The notes: generated by a model from the sequence alone, not told the origin. Counted from the first letter of the stretch, positions 48,854 through 60,586 are shown. The stretch: 64,000 nt of DNA from CAVVAY01 sp963746465 (GCA_963746465.1 CAVVAY010000005.1:558001-622000); one strand, 5' to 3'. Numbers and translations: made by a program.

Positions 48854-49840
48854 GTGCGCATCGCCGTCACCGGCTCGATAGCCACCGACCACCTGATGAC
48901 CTTCGAGGGGAAGTTCACCGACTCCCTGGTGGTGGACCAGCTCGACAAGATCTCGCTGTCCTTCCTCGTCGAGGACCTCGACGTGCGCCGGGGCGGCATC
49001 GCGGCCAACATCGCCTTCGGGATGGGCTGCCTGGGCCTGGACCCGGTGCTCGTCGGGGCCGTCGGCCAGGACTTCGCCGACTACCGGTCCTGGCTGCAGC
49101 GGCACCGGGTCGACACCAGCTCGGTGCACGTGTCCGAGCTGCGGCACACAGCCCGGTTCGTCTGCACCACCGACAGCGACCACGCCCAGATCGCGTCCTT
49201 CTACGCCGGAGCGATGCGCGAGGCACGGGACATCGAGCTCGAGCCGGTGGCCAGCCGGATGGGCGGCATGGATCTGGTCGTCATCTCGGCGAACGACCCC
49301 GAGGCGATGCTGCGGCACACGGAGGAGTGCCGCACCCGCGGCTACCCGTTCCTCGCCGACCCCGGCCAGCAGATCGCCTGGATGGACGGCGCCGGGATCC
49401 GGCAGCTGATCGACGGTGCAACCTACCTGTTCACCAACGAGTACGAAGCGGCGCTGGCCGAGCAGAAGACCGGCTGGTCGGCCGAGGAGATCCTCGACCG
49501 GGTCGGCACCCGGGTGGTGACCCTCGGCGCCAAGGGCGCCCGGATCGACCGGAAGGACGAGCCGACCCTGCACGTCGAGTGCACCCCGGAGGAGCGCAAG
49601 GTCGATCCGACCGGCGTGGGGGACGGCTTCCGGGCCGGCTTCCTGGCCGGCCTGGTCTGGGGCCTGCCGCTCGAGCGCTGCGCCCAGGTCGGCAGCCTGC
49701 TCGCGACCTACGTCATCGAGACGAAGGGCACCCAGGAGTACGAGCTGGGCCAGCAGCGGTTCCTCGAGCGGTTCGAAGCGGCCTACGGCCCCGAGGCCGC
49801 GGCAGACGTCGCGCCGCACGTGCACTGCCCGCGCCCCTGA
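48854..49840 (+). CDS. adoK: PfkB-family adenosine kinase
   Basis: 328 residues. PfkB signatures: DLDVRRGGIAANIAFGMGCLG near the N-terminus and the anion-hole/catalytic motif DPTGVGDGFRAGFLAG (Asp base) near residue 260. The start AVTGSIATDHLMTFEGKFTDSLV matches actinobacterial adenosine kinase (Rv2202c-type), which phosphorylates adenosine to AMP. Start GTG 48854. Position next to the cta genes agrees with mycobacterial gene order. Confidence 0.88.
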   Translation: MRIAVTGSIATDHLMTFEGKFTDSLVVDQLDKISLSFLVEDLDVRRGGIAANIAFGMGCLGLDPVLVGAVGQDFADYRSWLQRHRVDTSSVHVSELRHTARFVCTTDSDHAQIASFYAGAMREARDIELEPVASRMGGMDLVVISANDPEAMLRHTEECRTRGYPFLADPGQQIAWMDGAGIRQLIDGATYLFTNEYEAALAEQKTGWSAEEILDRVGTRVVTLGAKGARIDRKDEPTLHVECTPEERKVDPTGVGDGFRAGFLAGLVWGLPLERCAQVGSLLATYVIETKGTQEYELGQQRFLERFEAAYGPEAAADVAPHVHCPRP

Positions 49841-49847
49841 CCCGGTG

Positions 49848-50540
49848 ATGCGCCGGCCGGTCGAGCCACCGCCGTCGGGCTACGTGTTCGGCGGGGTCGG
49901 CGCGGCCGAGGCCGGGGAGGAGCTGCTCGGCGTCGGCGCCGACCTGGAGCCCGGCACCGTCCTGGCCGCGTACCGCGCCGGGCTGTTCCCCATGCCGCTG
50001 TCCCGTCGCGGTGCCGTCGGCTGGTGGTCCCCGGACCCGCGCGGCATCCTGCCGCTGCCGGCTCTGCGGGTCAGCCGGTCGCTGCGCGCGGCCTGCCGCA
50101 AGTTCGAGATCCGCGTCGACACGGCGTACGACGAGGTGGTGCGCGGCTGCGCCGACCCGAAGAGGCCGGGCGGCTGGATCCGCAAGGACGTGGTCGCGGC
50201 GTACCGCCGGCTGCACGACCTCGGCTGGGTGCACAGCGTGGAAGCATGGTCGGTCGCGCCGGACGGCCGGGAGCGACTGGCCGGCGGTCTGTACGGCGTC
50301 GCCATCGGTGGCCTGTTCGCGGGGGAGTCGATGTTCCACCGGGAGCGCGACGCGTCGAAGGTCGCCCTGGTGGGGCTGGTCGAGCTGCTCCGCGCCGATG
50401 GCCGCGACCGGCTGCTGGACGTCCAGTGGGCGACCGAGCACCTGGTGTCCCTGGGTGCCGTCGAGGTGGCCCGGCCGGCCTACCTCACGCTGCTCGCCGA
50501 GGCCGTGCCCCTCCCTCAGCCCACGATGGGTCTGGAGTAG
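49848..50540 (+). CDS. aat: Leucyl/phenylalanyl-tRNA-protein transferase
   Basis: 230 residues. It adds Leu or Phe from tRNA to N-terminal Lys/Arg of proteins, creating N-degrons. Family blocks: GLFPMPL, GWWSPDPRGILPL, HDLGWVHSVEAW, LAGGLYGVAIGGLFAGESMFHRERDASKVAL and DVQWATEHLVSLGAVEVAR. Start ATG 49848 (GTG 49845 adjacent). The gap from adoK is only seven bases. Confidence 0.95.
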   Translation: MRRPVEPPPSGYVFGGVGAAEAGEELLGVGADLEPGTVLAAYRAGLFPMPLSRRGAVGWWSPDPRGILPLPALRVSRSLRAACRKFEIRVDTAYDEVVRGCADPKRPGGWIRKDVVAAYRRLHDLGWVHSVEAWSVAPDGRERLAGGLYGVAIGGLFAGESMFHRERDASKVALVGLVELLRADGRDRLLDVQWATEHLVSLGAVEVARPAYLTLLAEAVPLPQPTMGLE

Positions 50541-50603
50541 GGTTCTGACCGCGTAGACGAACGCCGGGAACGCCTCCGGCACGACCACATCGAAGGGGCA
50601 ACG

Positions 50604-51391
50604 TTGGGTCCGTCCGGCTCCGCCCGAACACGGCGCGCAGGTCGCGCTGTCGCGCTCGCGCCCCTGCTCCTCCTGGCACTCACCGCCTGCTCCTCCGACG
50701 AGCTCCCGACCCTGGGGATGCCGGAGCGGGACGCCACCAACCAGGCCACCCGCGTCCTGTCGCTGTGGCAGGGCTCGTGGATCGCGGCGCTCGCGGTCGG
50801 TGCCATCACCTGGGCCCTGATCCTGTGGCCGGTGATCGCCCACCGGCGCAAGCGCGACGCGACAGACCTCCCGCCGCAGACGCGCTACAACCTGCCGATC
50901 GAGGTCTTCTACACCGCGGTCCCGCTCATCATCATCGCGGTCTTCTTCTACTTCACCGCGCGCGACGAGGACCGCATCATGCGCACCTCGGCGAACCCCG
51001 ACCACAAGATCACGGTCACCGGCATCCAGTGGTCCTGGCAGTTCACGTACACCAGCGACGGCGACGACAAGACCACCGTCACCGGTACGCCGGGCAAGCC
51101 GCCCACGCTCTACCTGCCCAAGGGCGAGTCGGTGCAGTTCCGCCTGGAGTCCAACGACGTCATCCACTCGTTCTGGGTGCCCGCGTTCCTGTTCAAGATG
51201 GACGTCATCCCGGGCCGGGTGAACACCTTCGAGATCACGCCGACCAAGCTCGGCGAGTTCAAGGGCAAGTGCGCCGAGCTCTGCGGCCAGGACCACTCCC
51301 GGATGCTGTTCAACGTCCGGGTCGTGAGCCCGTCGGAGTACGACGCCTACGTCAGCGACCTGCAGACCCGACTCGCCGAGGGGAGCGCCCA

Positions 51392-51395
<4 letters not shown>
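50604..51395 (+). CDS. ctaC: Cytochrome c oxidase subunit II
   Basis: 263 residues. Lipoprotein-type signal (ALAPLLLLALTACSSD, Cys about 28), two membrane helices (about 52-72 and 96-118), then the cupredoxin domain. CuA ligands: His in NDVIHSFWVPAF and the cluster KCAELCGQDHSRMLF (C-x3-C, His, Met). It receives electrons for the aa3 oxidase. TTG start at 50604 with AAGGGG upstream. The ctaD start overlaps its stop. Confidence 0.96.
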
Positions 51396-53115
<1,720 letters not shown>

Positions 53116-53119
<4 letters not shown>

Positions 53120-53514
53120 AGGTCGAAGGCTGGCTGTTCGCGGCGGGATTCTTCTTCTTCGGCCTGTCCTCGGTGATCTACGGGATCCTGTCCGACGGGG
53201 AGGCGGTCGGGACCGTCGCGCTGGCCTTCACCGCCGGCCTGGCCTTCCTGGTCGGCTACTACCTGCTGTTCACGGCCCGGCGCATCGACCGCCGGCCGGA
53301 GGACACCGTCGACGCCGAGATCGCCGACGGCGCCGGCGAGCTCGGGTTCTACAGCCCGCACAGCTGGTGGCCGCTCGCAGTGGCCATCTGCGCAGCCACC
53401 GCGTTCCTGGGCGTGGTGTTCGGCTGGTGGCTGTTCATCCTCGGCGCCATCGGCGGTGCCCTGACCGTGATCGGCCTGGTGTTCGAGTACTACCGGGGCG
53501 AGCCCGCCCACTGA
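53116..53514 (+). CDS. ctaF: Cytochrome c oxidase subunit IV (actinobacterial)
   Basis: 132 residues, four helices (KVEGWLFAAGFFFFGLSSVIYG, VALAFTAGLAFLVGYYLLF, and two near the C-terminus ending FEYYRG). The motif PHSWWPLAVAICAATAF is typical of the small actinobacterial subunit IV. The ATG overlaps the ctaD stop by four bases, closing the ctaCDF operon. Confidence 0.93.
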
Positions 53515-53671
53515 GGGGCTCCAGGTCGGGGCCGCCCAGGGCTTCAGCCCGACCCCCTGTCCTGCCGATTCGTTACCAACTGTGACCGCGCGCAGATTGG
53601 ACGGGCACGGGGGCAACCGGTCAGACTGGTAGGGCGTCTTCCTCGTCGGAAGCGTCGGCGAGGAGGAGACA

Positions 53672-54907
53672 GTGGGGGTTCGGGGCGACCTGAGGGTCGG
53701 GGGGCCGGGCGTGCGACGCGGCTCCCGCCTGCTGCTGGGCACGCTCGCCGCAGCGGCATCACTGGCGCTGGTCGCCGGCTGCACGTCCTCGGGGAGCCCG
53801 AGCGCACCCGAGGCCCAGGCTGCCGTCGACGCGAACGACTCCGCGGTCTCCCGCGCGAGCATCGAGATGACCCCGGCCAGCGCCTCGGTCGACGTCCCGG
53901 TGGACCAGCCGGTCGTCGTCACGGTCAGTGACGGGCGCCTGTCGTCGGTCACCGTGACCGACGAGAAGGACCGTCCGCTGGACGGCCAGATGTCCGCCGA
54001 CGGCGGCACCTGGACCTCGACCGACCCCCTGCGGATCGCCGACCACTACCGCGTCGTCGCGGCCGCCGTCGACGGCCACGGGACCGGCACCGAGCGCACC
54101 GGCTTCTTCGCGACCTTGGCACCCCGGAAGACCCTCGAGACCTCGATCTCCCCGCTGGGCGGCTACTCGGTCGGGGTCGGCATGCCGATCGTGGTCCGGT
54201 TCAACGCCAAGGTGAGTGACCGCGCCGCGGTCGAGAAGGCCCTGGTCGTCACCAGCTCGAAGCCGGCCGAAGGTGCCTGGAGCTGGGTCAGCGACGAAGA
54301 GGTCCACTACCGGCCCAAGGAGTTCTGGCCCGCGTACTCGCAGGTGAAGCTCGACGTCGCGCTGAAGAACGTCAACGCCGGGCGTGGCGTGTGGGGCATG
54401 GAGAACCGCACCGTCAAGTTCCGCACCGGCTCGTCGATGATCAGCATCGTCAACGTCGACGCGCACACCCTCACGGTCTACCGCAACGGCAAGAAGGCCC
54501 GGGTCATCCCGGTGAGCACCGGCAAGGCCGGCTTCCTGACCCGCAACGGCACGAAGGTCATCCTGGAGAAGCACACGCTCAAGGTCATGGACGCCACCTC
54601 GATCGGCATCTCGCAGAGCGACCCGGAGTACTACCGGCTCGAGGTCCCGTACGCCATGCGCGTCACCTGGACCGGCGAGTTCGTGCACGCTGCGCCGTGG
54701 TCGACCGGGGACCAGGGCCGGGCCAACGTCAGTCACGGCTGCGTCGGCATGAGCATGTCGAACGCGATCTGGCTGTTCAACCAGTCCACCATCGGCGACG
54801 TCGTGAAGGTCGTCGGCTCGCCGCGGCACCTCGAGCCGGGCAACGGCTACACCGACTGGAACGTGTCCTGGAGCAAGTGGCTGGAAGGCAGCGCCCTCCA
54901 GGGCTGA
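53672..54907 (+). CDS. L,D-transpeptidase lipoprotein
   Basis: 411 residues. Lipobox ALVAGCTSS (Cys about 37). Two Ig-like domains (about 60-150 and 155-250: VRFNAKVSDRAAVEKALVV...WSWVSDEEVHYRP) precede a YkuD catalytic domain with the active site HAAPWSTGDQGRANVSHGCVGMS (Cys in S-H-G-C). A C-terminal Trp-rich tail (YTDWNVSWSKWL) is shared with mycobacterial LdtMt2-type enzymes. It forms 3-3 peptidoglycan cross-links. GTG 53672. The 157-base gap before it presumably holds its promoter. Confidence 0.92.
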   Translation: MGVRGDLRVGGPGVRRGSRLLLGTLAAAASLALVAGCTSSGSPSAPEAQAAVDANDSAVSRASIEMTPASASVDVPVDQPVVVTVSDGRLSSVTVTDEKDRPLDGQMSADGGTWTSTDPLRIADHYRVVAAAVDGHGTGTERTGFFATLAPRKTLETSISPLGGYSVGVGMPIVVRFNAKVSDRAAVEKALVVTSSKPAEGAWSWVSDEEVHYRPKEFWPAYSQVKLDVALKNVNAGRGVWGMENRTVKFRTGSSMISIVNVDAHTLTVYRNGKKARVIPVSTGKAGFLTRNGTKVILEKHTLKVMDATSIGISQSDPEYYRLEVPYAMRVTWTGEFVHAAPWSTGDQGRANVSHGCVGMSMSNAIWLFNQSTIGDVVKVVGSPRHLEPGNGYTDWNVSWSKWLEGSALQG

Positions 54908-54959
54908 TCCGACGACGCCCGGGTGCATCCGCGGCGTGCAGCCGGGCAGTAGCCCACCC

Positions 54960-56339
54960 GTGACGACCTCGACTGCCTCGATCGCCGTGCTGACCCGTGA
55001 CCTGCGGGTGCACGACAACCCCACGCTGGCCGCGGCTGCGGGCGCCGCGGACTCCGTGGTCCCGCTGTTCGTCCTGGACGAGGCGATCCTGCGCTCGGAC
55101 TACAACCGCCCCAACCGGGCCCGGTTCCTCCTCGAGTGCCTGCACGACCTGGACGCCAGCCTGACCGACCGGGGAGCCGGACTCGTGGTGCGCCGCGGCG
55201 ACTGGGTCGCCGAGGTGGCGGCCGTGGCCGAACAGACCGGTGCGACCAGCGTCCACGTGGCCGGGGACGTCAGCCGCTATGCCCGCGCCCGGCTCCAGCG
55301 GTTGGCCGCCCGGCTCGGCGACCGGGTCGACCTGGTGGTGCACGACGGGACGCTGTTCGTGGTGCCCCCGGGCGACGTCACGGCCGGCAGCAAGGACCAC
55401 ATGGCCGTCTTCACGCCGTACTTCCGCCGGTGGGAGCGCGAACCCACCCGCGACCTGGCACCTGTGCCGCCGTCGCTGCGGCTGCCGGACGGGATCTCCA
55501 GGGGCCGGCTCCCGGCGCTGCGCACGGTGGCGACGGGGCGGCTGTCGCCCGAGGTGGCGGAGGGAGGCGAGTCGGCGGCGCGGGCCAGGATGACCCGCTG
55601 GCTGGCCGACGGCCTCCCGGCGTACGAGGACGACCACGACGCCCTGGGCAACGACAACACCAGCCGGCTGTCGCCGTACCTGCACTTCGGCGCCCTGTCG
55701 CCGCTCGAGCTGGTGCGGCGCGCGGGGGAGCGGCCCGGCGCCGCGGCTGCAGCCTTCGTCCGTCAGGTGGCGTGGCGCGACTTCTACGCCCAGCTGCTCG
55801 CGGCACAGCCGCAGGTCACCACGGACGACTACCGCCCGCGCGGCGACCGGTGGCACCGCAGCGCCGAGGAGCTCACGGCCTGGAAGGAAGGCCGAACCGG
55901 CTACCCGATCGTCGACGCCGGCATGCGACAGCTCGCCCGTGAAGGCTGGATGCACAACCGGGCCCGGCTGATCGTCGCGCACTTCCTGTGCAAGACGCTC
56001 TACATCGACTGGCGCGAGGGAGCCCAGCACTTCACCGACCTGCTGCTCGACGCCGACGTGTCGAGCAACACGATGAACTGGCAGTGGGCTGCGGGAACCG
56101 GCACCGACTCCCGGTTCAACCGGACCTACAACGTGGTGCTCCAGGCCCGCCGCCACGACCCCCGCGGGAACTACGTCCGGCGGTACGTCGAGGAGCTCGA
56201 GGGACTGGACGACGCCTACGTGCACGAGCCCTGGCTGCTGCCCGAGGACGAGCTGGCGAAGCTCGGCTACCCGTCCCCGATCGTCGACCAGGACGACGCC
56301 CGCGACCGGATGCGGAGGGTCCGCTCTCAAGCCACCTGA
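54960..56339 (+). CDS. phr: Deoxyribodipyrimidine photo-lyase
   Basis: 459 residues. Light-driven repair of cyclobutane dimers. The N-terminal antenna domain starts SIAVLTRDLRVHDNPTL. The FAD domain has TSRLSPYLHFGALSP, QVAWRDFYAQLL, the substrate/FAD region GYPIVDAGMRQLAREGWMHNR, and NWQWAAGTGTD with the tail RFNRTYNV. GTG 54960 is preferred; GTG 54936 would add eight residues. The end overlaps the convergent gene by 13 bases. Confidence 0.95.
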   Translation: MTTSTASIAVLTRDLRVHDNPTLAAAAGAADSVVPLFVLDEAILRSDYNRPNRARFLLECLHDLDASLTDRGAGLVVRRGDWVAEVAAVAEQTGATSVHVAGDVSRYARARLQRLAARLGDRVDLVVHDGTLFVVPPGDVTAGSKDHMAVFTPYFRRWEREPTRDLAPVPPSLRLPDGISRGRLPALRTVATGRLSPEVAEGGESAARARMTRWLADGLPAYEDDHDALGNDNTSRLSPYLHFGALSPLELVRRAGERPGAAAAAFVRQVAWRDFYAQLLAAQPQVTTDDYRPRGDRWHRSAEELTAWKEGRTGYPIVDAGMRQLAREGWMHNRARLIVAHFLCKTLYIDWREGAQHFTDLLLDADVSSNTMNWQWAAGTGTDSRFNRTYNVVLQARRHDPRGNYVRRYVEELEGLDDAYVHEPWLLPEDELAKLGYPSPIVDQDDARDRMRRVRSQAT

Positions 56340-57820
56340 TGGTCCTGCTGCTCGGCGGCAGCAGCGATGTTGCGCGCCATCCCGCCGAAGACGATGCCGT
56401 GGAACGGCGCGACCGCCCACCAGTAGAGGTGGCCCAGCAGGCCGCGCGGGTGGAACAGCGCCCGCTGCACGTACGTCGAGCGCCCCTCCCGGGCGGGCTC
56501 CACGCCCAGCTCGAGCCAGGCCAGCCCGGGCACCCGCATCTCGGCGCGCAGCCGCAGCAGCGCGCCGGGCTCGCGCTCCTCGACCCGCCAGAAGTCGATC
56601 GTCTCGCCGACGTAGACCCGCTGCGCGTCGCGACGGCCCCGGCGCAGCCCGACGCCCCCGACCAGGCGGTCGGCCAGCCCGCGCGCCCGCCAGGCGAGCG
56701 GGAAGGAGTACCAGCCCTGGTCGCCGCCGATGCCCTCGATCACCCGCCACAGCGCCTCGGGGGAGGCGTCGACGTCGCGCCGGCGGCGGTCCTGGTAGAG
56801 GCTGCCGCCGGCCCAGTCGGGGTCGGTGGGCAGCGGATCGCTGGGGGCACCGGGCACCGACGCCGAGGACCAGCGGGTGACCACCTCGGCGTCCCGGATG
56901 CGTTGGAGGGCCAGCTCGACGGACCGGTCGAAGCCGACCAGACCCTCCGGCGGGTCGGGGACGAAGTCGGCGATGTCGTGCTCGTCGGCGACCACCTCCA
57001 CGCGCAGCGAGTCGATCAGCGGCCGGGCGATCGAGTTCGGCACCGGCGTCACCAGGCCGACCCAGTGGCCGGACAGCGTCGGGGTGAGAACGGGGACCTT
57101 GACGATCAGGCGCCTCCGCAGCCCTGCCACCCGGGCATAGCGCTGCATCATCTCGCGGTAGGTCAGCACGTCGGGCCCACCGATGTCGAAGGACCGCGAC
57201 ACCTCCGGCGGCAGGTCGCCGGCACCGACGAGGTAGCGCAGCACGTCGCGGATCGCGATGGGCTGGATGCGGGTGTCGACCCACCGGGGCGTGATCATCG
57301 CCGGCAGCCGCTCGGTGAGGTAGCGCAGCATCTCGAAGGACGCCGAGCCCGACCCGATGATGACCGCAGCACGCAGCACCGCGGTCGGGACGCCGGACCC
57401 GAGCAGCACCTCGCCGACCTCCTGGCGAGAGCGCAGGTGGGAGGAGAGCTCGTCCGGCGGCACGTCGGGCGCGAGGCCGCCGAGGTAGACCAGCCGGTCG
57501 ATTCCAGCCTCGCGTGCAGCGTCACCGAAGGTGCGGGCGGTGTCCCGGTCGGTCCGCTCGAAGCCAGAGGTGCCGAGGGCGTGGATCAGGTAGTAGGCGA
57601 CGTCCACGTCGGCCATCGCCGGACCCAGCGAACCGGGGTCGGACGCGTCGGCCCGGACGATCTCGACGTCGCCGGCCCACGGATGGTCGCGCAGGCTCTC
57701 GGGGCGGCGGGCCATGACCCGCACCCGGTACCCGGCGGCGAGCAGCTCGGGGACGAGCCGACCGCCGATGTAGCCGGTGGCGCCGGTGACGAGGCAGCGC
57801 CGGGCCGGGTCAGTGGTGAC
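56327..57820 (-). CDS. NAD(P)-binding SDR-like protein with DUF2867 domain, start anomalous
   Basis: About 497 residues if read from GTC at 57820. The Rossmann motif CLVTGATGYIGGRLV is at residues 9-23, followed by VAYYLIHALG, an atypical SDR core to about 300, and a C-terminal DUF2867/SRPBCC-like domain (ALWRVIEGIGGDQGWYSFPL ... LYWWAVAPFHGIVF). No ATG, GTG or TTG occurs in frame before the Rossmann motif; the first is GTG 57724, which would delete it. The frame is open upstream, so the likely start is the GTC or a mutated codon. It overlaps the qcrB stop by 11 bases, suggesting coupled translation. Confidence 0.75.
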   Translation of the reverse strand, partial: VTTDPARRCLVTGATGYIGGRLVPELLAAGYRVRVMARRPESLRDHPWAGDVEIVRADASDPGSLGPAMADVDVAYYLIHALGTSGFERTDRDTARTFGDAAREAGIDRLVYLGGLAPDVPPDELSSHLRSRQEVGEVLLGSGVPTAVLRAAVIIGSGSASFEMLRYLTERLPAMITPRWVDTRIQPIAIRDVLRYLVGAGDLPPEVSRSFDIGGPDVLTYREMMQRYARVAGLRRRLIVKVPVLTPTLSGHWVGLVTPVPNSIARPLIDSLRVEVVADEHDIADFVPDPPEGLVGFDRSVELALQRIRDAEVVTRWSSASVPGAPSDPLPTDPDWAGGSLYQDRRRRDVDASPEALWRVIEGIGGDQGWYSFPLAWRARGLADRLVGGVGLRRGRRDAQRVYVGETIDFWRVEEREPGALLRLRAEMRVPGLAWLELGVEPAREGRSTYVQRALFHPRGLLGHLYWWAVAPFHGIVFGGMARNIAAAAEQQDHQVA

Positions 57821-59408
57821 CGCTGGACTCCAGCTCGTGGACCTCGCCCGGCGTCGGCGGCTGTACCCGGTCCTCGAAGTAGAACCGGGAGACCCGAGCC
57901 CGCACCTTCGAGGCGAGGATCCGGCGCCGCGGCACGCCGTTGGCGTCGGTGGTGGGGCCGATCTCGTACGGCCGGGGCACCGTGTGCTGGGTCAGCTCCC
58001 ACTTCCGGGCGTCCGAGAGCGGCTCGTGGACCTCGATCATCTCGCCGTGCGGCAGCCGGACGATGCGGCCGGTCTCGCGGCCGTGCAGCACCAGGTCGCG
58101 GTCGCGACGCTGCAGCCCGAGGCAGATCCGTTTGGTGACGACGTAGGCGAGCGGCGGGATCACGAAGATGCCGATCCGGAACGCCCAGGTGATCGCGTTG
58201 ATCGAGAGGTTGAACGTGTAGGCGATGATGTCGTTCGCGCCGACGGCCAGCAGGATCAGCCAGGTGGTGAGCGCCATCACGCCGAGCCCGGTGCGGGTCG
58301 GGACGTTGCGCGGCCGGTCGAGCAGGTGGTGCTCTGAGTTGTCTCCGGTCACCCAGCGTTCGATGAACGGGTAGAGGATCATCGGCGTGAACAGCAGCCC
58401 GGGGATGATCAGCGCGGGCCCGAGAACGTTCCACGGGATGGTGAAGCCGAGCAGGTGGGTCTCCCAGTTCGGGAACATCCGCAGCGAGCCCTCGAGGAAG
58501 CCCATGTACCAGTCGGGCTGGGAGCCGGCAGAGATCTCCCCCGGGTTGTAGGGCCCGAACAACCAGACCTGGTTGATCGCGACGAACGCGGACAGCAGCG
58601 TCGTCACGCCGAAGGTGATGAAGAAGAAGCCGCCGGCCTTGGCGGTGTAGACCGGGAAGAACGGGTAGCCGACCGCGTTGTGCTCGGTCCGGCCGGGTAG
58701 CGGGTACTGCGAGTGCTTCTGGTACCAGACCAGGATGAGGTGCACGGTGATCAGCGCGAGGAAGACGCCCGGGATCAGCAGCACGTGCGCGGTGTACAGC
58801 CGCGGGATGATGTCGTCACCCGGGAACTGGCCGCCGAAGAGGAAGTACGACAGGTAGGTGCCGACCACCGGCAGCGACAGCAGCACGCCCTCGGTGATGC
58901 GCAGGCCGGTGCCGGACAGCAGGTCGTCGGGCAGCGAGTACCCGGCGAGGCCCTCGATGAAGCTGAGCATCAGCAGGATGACGCCGATCAGCCAGTTCGT
59001 CTCACGCGGCTTGCGGAACGCCCCGGTGAAGAACACCCGGCACATGTGCACGACCATCGCCGCGACGAAGATCAGCGCAGCCCAGTGGTGGATCTGCCGG
59101 ATGATCAGGCCGCCGCGGACGTCGAAGGAGATCTCGAGGGTCGAGGCGTAGGCCTCCGACATCTCCAGGCCGCGCAGCGGGATGTAGGAGCCGTTGTAGA
59201 TGACCTCGCCCTGGCTGGGCTTGAACCAGAGGGTCAGGAAGGTGCCGGTCAGCAGCAGGATGATGAAGCTGTAGAGGGCGATCTCGCCCAGCATGAACGA
59301 CCAGTGGTCGGGGAAGATCTTGCGCGCGCTGCGCTTGACGAAGTTCGCCGAGCCGAACCGCTCGTCGATCTCGTTGGCGGCCGTCGCGGCCACCTTCTCG
59401 AGGGCCAT
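57810..59408 (-). CDS. qcrB: Cytochrome bc1 complex cytochrome b subunit
   Basis: 532 residues. Eight core helices with heme b His pairs (RQIHHWAALIFVAAMVVHMCRVFF region and HVLLIPGVFLALITVHLILVWYQKH region), the PEWY-equivalent quinol site altered to QPDWYMGF as in actinobacteria, and a long cytoplasmic C-terminal extension. It oxidises menaquinol. The ATG at 59408 shares one base with the qcrA stop (TGATG). Confidence 0.97.
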   Translation of the reverse strand: MALEKVAATAANEIDERFGSANFVKRSARKIFPDHWSFMLGEIALYSFIILLLTGTFLTLWFKPSQGEVIYNGSYIPLRGLEMSEAYASTLEISFDVRGGLIIRQIHHWAALIFVAAMVVHMCRVFFTGAFRKPRETNWLIGVILLMLSFIEGLAGYSLPDDLLSGTGLRITEGVLLSLPVVGTYLSYFLFGGQFPGDDIIPRLYTAHVLLIPGVFLALITVHLILVWYQKHSQYPLPGRTEHNAVGYPFFPVYTAKAGGFFFITFGVTTLLSAFVAINQVWLFGPYNPGEISAGSQPDWYMGFLEGSLRMFPNWETHLLGFTIPWNVLGPALIIPGLLFTPMILYPFIERWVTGDNSEHHLLDRPRNVPTRTGLGVMALTTWLILLAVGANDIIAYTFNLSINAITWAFRIGIFVIPPLAYVVTKRICLGLQRRDRDLVLHGRETGRIVRLPHGEMIEVHEPLSDARKWELTQHTVPRPYEIGPTTDANGVPRRRILASKVRARVSRFYFEDRVQPPTPGEVHELESSGHH

Positions 59409-60586
59409 CAGGCCTCACCTCGTTCCCAGTAGCTGGGGCCGATCGGCTCCTGGAAGTCGTCGCTGGACACCAAGTATCCCTCGTCGTCGACCGCGAGCGG
59501 CAGCTGGGGCAGCGGTCGGGCCGCCGGTCCGAAGATCACGGCGCAGTCCTTGGTGACGTCGAAGGTCGACTGGTGGCACGGGCAGAGCAGGTGGTGGGTC
59601 TGCTGCTCGTACAGGCCCACCGGGCAGCCGACGTGGGTGCAGATCTTGGAGTAGGCGACGATCCCGTCGACCGACCACTTCTTCTGCTTGGGGTCGGTGA
59701 TCTCGTCCGGCTCGAGCCGGATGACCAAGGTCGTGGCCTTGGCCCGCTCGTCGATGTGGTGCTCCATCTCGTCGATGTGCGCCGGCTGGACGTGGATGAC
59801 CGTGCCGATAGGGATGTCGGCGGCCTTGATCGGGCGGCCCGTGGGGTCGGTCCAGAGCCGCTTCCCGGGCTTCCAGGCGGTTCCGGTGAGGGTGGCTCCG
59901 GGCAGGGGGCCGAGGTCCCGCAGCGGGATGATCGCGAGCAGGCCGAGGGGAGCCAGGGCACCGAGCAGGCTGTTGCGGATCAGCTTGCGTCGGCCGAGAC
60001 CGGCGCCCGCAGCGCCTTCCTTGAGCGCCGCGACGGCCTCTGCCCGGTCCTCGTCGCTGGAACGCATCGGCTTGCGGACCGACACGACCTCGTCGTCGGG
60101 CATCAGCGTCTTGGCCCAGTGGATGGCTCCGACCCCGATGCAGAACAGGGCCAGCCCGAGGCCGAGGCCGAGCAGCTTGGTCGAGAGGCCGACCTGCCGG
60201 AGCATCTCGTCGCCGGAGGAGTCGGCCGGCTTGATCGCGAAGTACGCGAGAATGAACAGCACGGTGCCCAGGGTGGAGAGACCGAAGAACGCGGCCACCT
60301 CGCGCTCGCGGCGGGATGCGGCCTTGGTGTCGATGTCGGAGCGGCGGTAGACGTGCGCCGGCAGCCCCGGGTTGCTGTACGTGGTGGCCAGCTCGTCCGG
60401 GTGGTGGCCGTCCGAGGCGGCGACCTCGCCGCCCGACCCCGCGGCCGACGACCCCTCGCCGCCCATCAGCGCGGAGTTCGACGAGTCGCTCGTGGCGTCA
60501 GAGGTTCCCGGCACGCTGTCCCTTCCCGGCTGGCTGCCGTGCTCATCGGCGCGGGCACCGGGCCCGGTGTGGCGCTGATCGCTCAT
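59408..60586 (-). CDS. qcrA: Cytochrome bc1 complex Rieske iron-sulfur subunit
   Basis: 392 residues, the long actinobacterial form. A Gly/Ser-rich cytoplasmic start is followed by three helices (VAAFFGLSTLGTVLFILAYF, LGLGLGLALFCIGVGAIHW, RNSLLGALAPLGLLAIIPL), then the [2Fe-2S] domain with CTHVGCPVG and CPCHQSTFD (Cys-His-Cys and Cys-x-His ligands). Its start overlaps the qcrC stop by four bases. Confidence 0.97.
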   Translation of the reverse strand: MSDQRHTGPGARADEHGSQPGRDSVPGTSDATSDSSNSALMGGEGSSAAGSGGEVAASDGHHPDELATTYSNPGLPAHVYRRSDIDTKAASRREREVAAFFGLSTLGTVLFILAYFAIKPADSSGDEMLRQVGLSTKLLGLGLGLALFCIGVGAIHWAKTLMPDDEVVSVRKPMRSSDEDRAEAVAALKEGAAGAGLGRRKLIRNSLLGALAPLGLLAIIPLRDLGPLPGATLTGTAWKPGKRLWTDPTGRPIKAADIPIGTVIHVQPAHIDEMEHHIDERAKATTLVIRLEPDEITDPKQKKWSVDGIVAYSKICTHVGCPVGLYEQQTHHLLCPCHQSTFDVTKDCAVIFGPAARPLPQLPLAVDDEGYLVSSDDFQEPIGPSYWERGEA

